From NCBI GenBank assembly GCA_947086625.1, contig CAMTZV010000133.1, positions 1-5,568 of the forward strand: DNA of 5,568 nt, given 5' to 3'. This document shows positions 4,502 through 5,568 of this stretch, piece after piece; position 1 is the stretch's first letter, and each line of letters begins with the position of its first letter. The DNA comes from an uncultured bacterium (GTDB lineage Bacteria > Bacillota > Clostridia > Lachnospirales > Lachnospiraceae). The position numbers and the translations under genes were made by a program. The notes beneath the pieces are model-generated. The model saw nothing but the letters and a program-made list of their open reading frames with translations, ran no database searches and had not been told where the DNA came from.

Positions 4502-5568
4502 TCAATGAAATACATACTCCTCTCTGGCAAAGCGCAGACGGTCTCCGGGCTTCATCAGACACTTTTGCTTGTACGGCAGCAGCTTTCCGTTTATATAAGT
4601 GCCGTTTCTGGAATTTAAGTCCTCGACGTAATACGACTGATCCTCCCGTGTGATCCGCGCGTGGCTGCGGCTGACGCCGGGTGCGTGAAGCGTCGCGTCT
4701 GCCGCGTCGTTTCTCCCTCCCACCAGAAAGGAATCCCCCTCGATCACAAAGCTCTCCTCCTCACCGGCCCCCTGGTAAATCAGACGCCCCTGCGCGTGCT
4801 CGTTCCCGCCCAGAAAAACCGTCGGATGCGCGCTTTCTAACGGCTCCTCCTCCGGCTCAAACACATACGCCGTTCCGATGTCCGGTTCTTTTTTGCCTCG
4901 CCGCACGCTCTCAAACCACGCCCGCGCAGAGACAACGGGAAGCTTTTCGCGCATCCGCCCCGGCAGCGCATCCGCCGCCCCTGCGAGAAAATGTCCCAAT
5001 AAGCGCGGCTGCGGAGCCTCTGTTTCCTTACAGAATGCGTCTTCTTCCACAAAAGCGCGCTCCGCTTTCGTCTCCTTTCCTGTCTCGCCCTCTGCCATGG
5101 ACTCCTCGCGTGCCTCGCTCTCTGACTCCCTGAAAGGCTGCCCGCGCTTCGCATGTTCCAGCACAAAGCGCCAGATATCCGCATTCGGCTCCTGACATTT
5201 CTCATACAGCCCATAGCCCAGCCGCACTGCGTCCTTGTCCTCGTGATCGATAAGCGGCAGCAAATACTCCATCAGCTCCGACAATGCCTCCCGCGGCTGC
5301 TTCTGCCACAGCGGTTCGTAGCAGAACACGGCCCTTTCCCCCGACGGGTCGAGAAAAATCTGCTCCGCCTGAAGGACAAGGTGCTCGCATTTTAAATAGA
5401 ATCGGGGCAGCTGCTCCTGCAATGCCAAAAGCCCTCCCAGCAGATGCCCCAGCAGCGAAAAATCCAGCGAATGGTGCCGCAGCCAGTCCGGAAGACTTTG
5501 CAGCCCTGTAATCTGATACCAGAAGGTCATGTCTCCCCCGCTCTCCATCGCCACCCACTTCAAAAGCC
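4502..5568 (-). CDS. FHA-domain protein with DUF6382-like N-terminal region (5' end outside window)
   Basis: The frame is open to the right edge, so the true start is probably beyond 5568; about 353 residues are visible from 5563. The N-terminal part (about 12-135, e.g. FWYQITGLQSL and IDHEDKDAVRLGYGLYEKCQ) resembles the DUF6382 region of clostridial FHA proteins, and by comparison some 40-50 residues appear missing. A charged, low-complexity linker follows (140-185, rich in E, K, S). The C-terminal FHA domain (about 262-353) has the key residues for phosphothreonine binding: Gly283-Arg284, Ser298-x-x-His301 (SRSH) and Asn320-Gly321 (NSRNGT). FHA domains read Thr phosphorylation, so a signalling or assembly role in the cytoplasm is likely. 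From general knowledge, DUF6382-FHA genes often sit near Flp/Tad pilus genes; that cannot be confirmed here. The rhomboid gene follows 31 bp downstream. Several ATG/TTG codons near 5528-5563 could be mistaken for its start. Confidence 0.85.
   Translation of the reverse strand, partial: LLKWVAMESGGDMTFWYQITGLQSLPDWLRHHSLDFSLLGHLLGGLLALQEQLPRFYLKCEHLVLQAEQIFLDPSGERAVFCYEPLWQKQPREALSELMEYLLPLIDHEDKDAVRLGYGLYEKCQEPNADIWRFVLEHAKRGQPFRESESEAREESMAEGETGKETKAERAFVEEDAFCKETEAPQPRLLGHFLAGAADALPGRMREKLPVVSARAWFESVRRGKKEPDIGTAYVFEPEEEPLESAHPTVFLGGNEHAQGRLIYQGAGEEESFVIEGDSFLVGGRNDAADATLHAPGVSRSHARITREDQSYYVEDLNSRNGTYINGKLLPYKQKCLMKPGDRLRFAREEYVFH

Noticed and set aside
4681..5133. Plus-strand Pro/Arg/Ser-rich frame antisense to the FHA gene
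   Set aside because: Its composition is that of a reverse-strand shadow; the minus frame encodes a clear FHA domain.
5202..5558. Minus-strand Gly/Ala-rich frame overlapping the FHA gene
   Set aside because: It is an out-of-frame reading of GC-rich codons, with no motif.
1..5568. CRISPR arrays, tRNA/rRNA genes, insertion sequences or phage genes
   Set aside because: I looked for regularly spaced repeats, tRNA-like arms, transposase motifs and terminal inverted repeats on both strands and saw none.

Overview
The window looks like chromosomal DNA from an anaerobic Firmicute, most likely Lachnospiraceae (Clostridium cluster XIVa). This rests on strong AGGAGG-type ribosome binding sites, sigma-A-like promoters, moderate GC, a MurG of the clostridial type, and an FHA protein whose N-terminal region resembles the DUF6382 proteins of that group. 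Family calls are from recognising translated motifs; no database search was run.

Layout from left to right. (1) Positions 1-800, minus strand: the N-terminal 127 codons of glucose-6-phosphate isomerase (pgi, running off the left edge), preceded by a 113-residue membrane protein of unknown function that starts at TTG. A weak stem-loop lies between them. (2) Positions 801-1019: a divergent regulatory region with a good promoter for murG and a weaker one for the membrane protein. (3) Positions 1020-2099, plus strand: murG, which makes lipid II; it is the only plus-strand gene and stands alone rather than in a division/cell-wall cluster. (4) Positions 2124-3601, minus strand: a probable two-gene unit, a flavodoxin-fold/SCP2 fusion protein followed by a HIT-family nucleotide hydrolase, with a promoter and a possible operator at 3656-3695. 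(5) Positions 3602-3846: an intergenic region that also carries a GC-rich, nested-hairpin element at 3742-3798. (6) Positions 3847-5568, minus strand: a rhomboid intramembrane protease and, upstream of it, an FHA-domain protein that runs off the right edge.

Most of the window is housekeeping: sugar phosphate metabolism, peptidoglycan precursor synthesis and nucleotide hydrolysis. The least understood parts are the flavodoxin-SCP2 fusion with its inverted repeat, the FHA/rhomboid pair, the small coiled-coil membrane protein before pgi, and the hairpin element. I see no CRISPR array, tRNA, rRNA, insertion sequence or phage gene, and no clear sign of an undescribed defence or mobile system.
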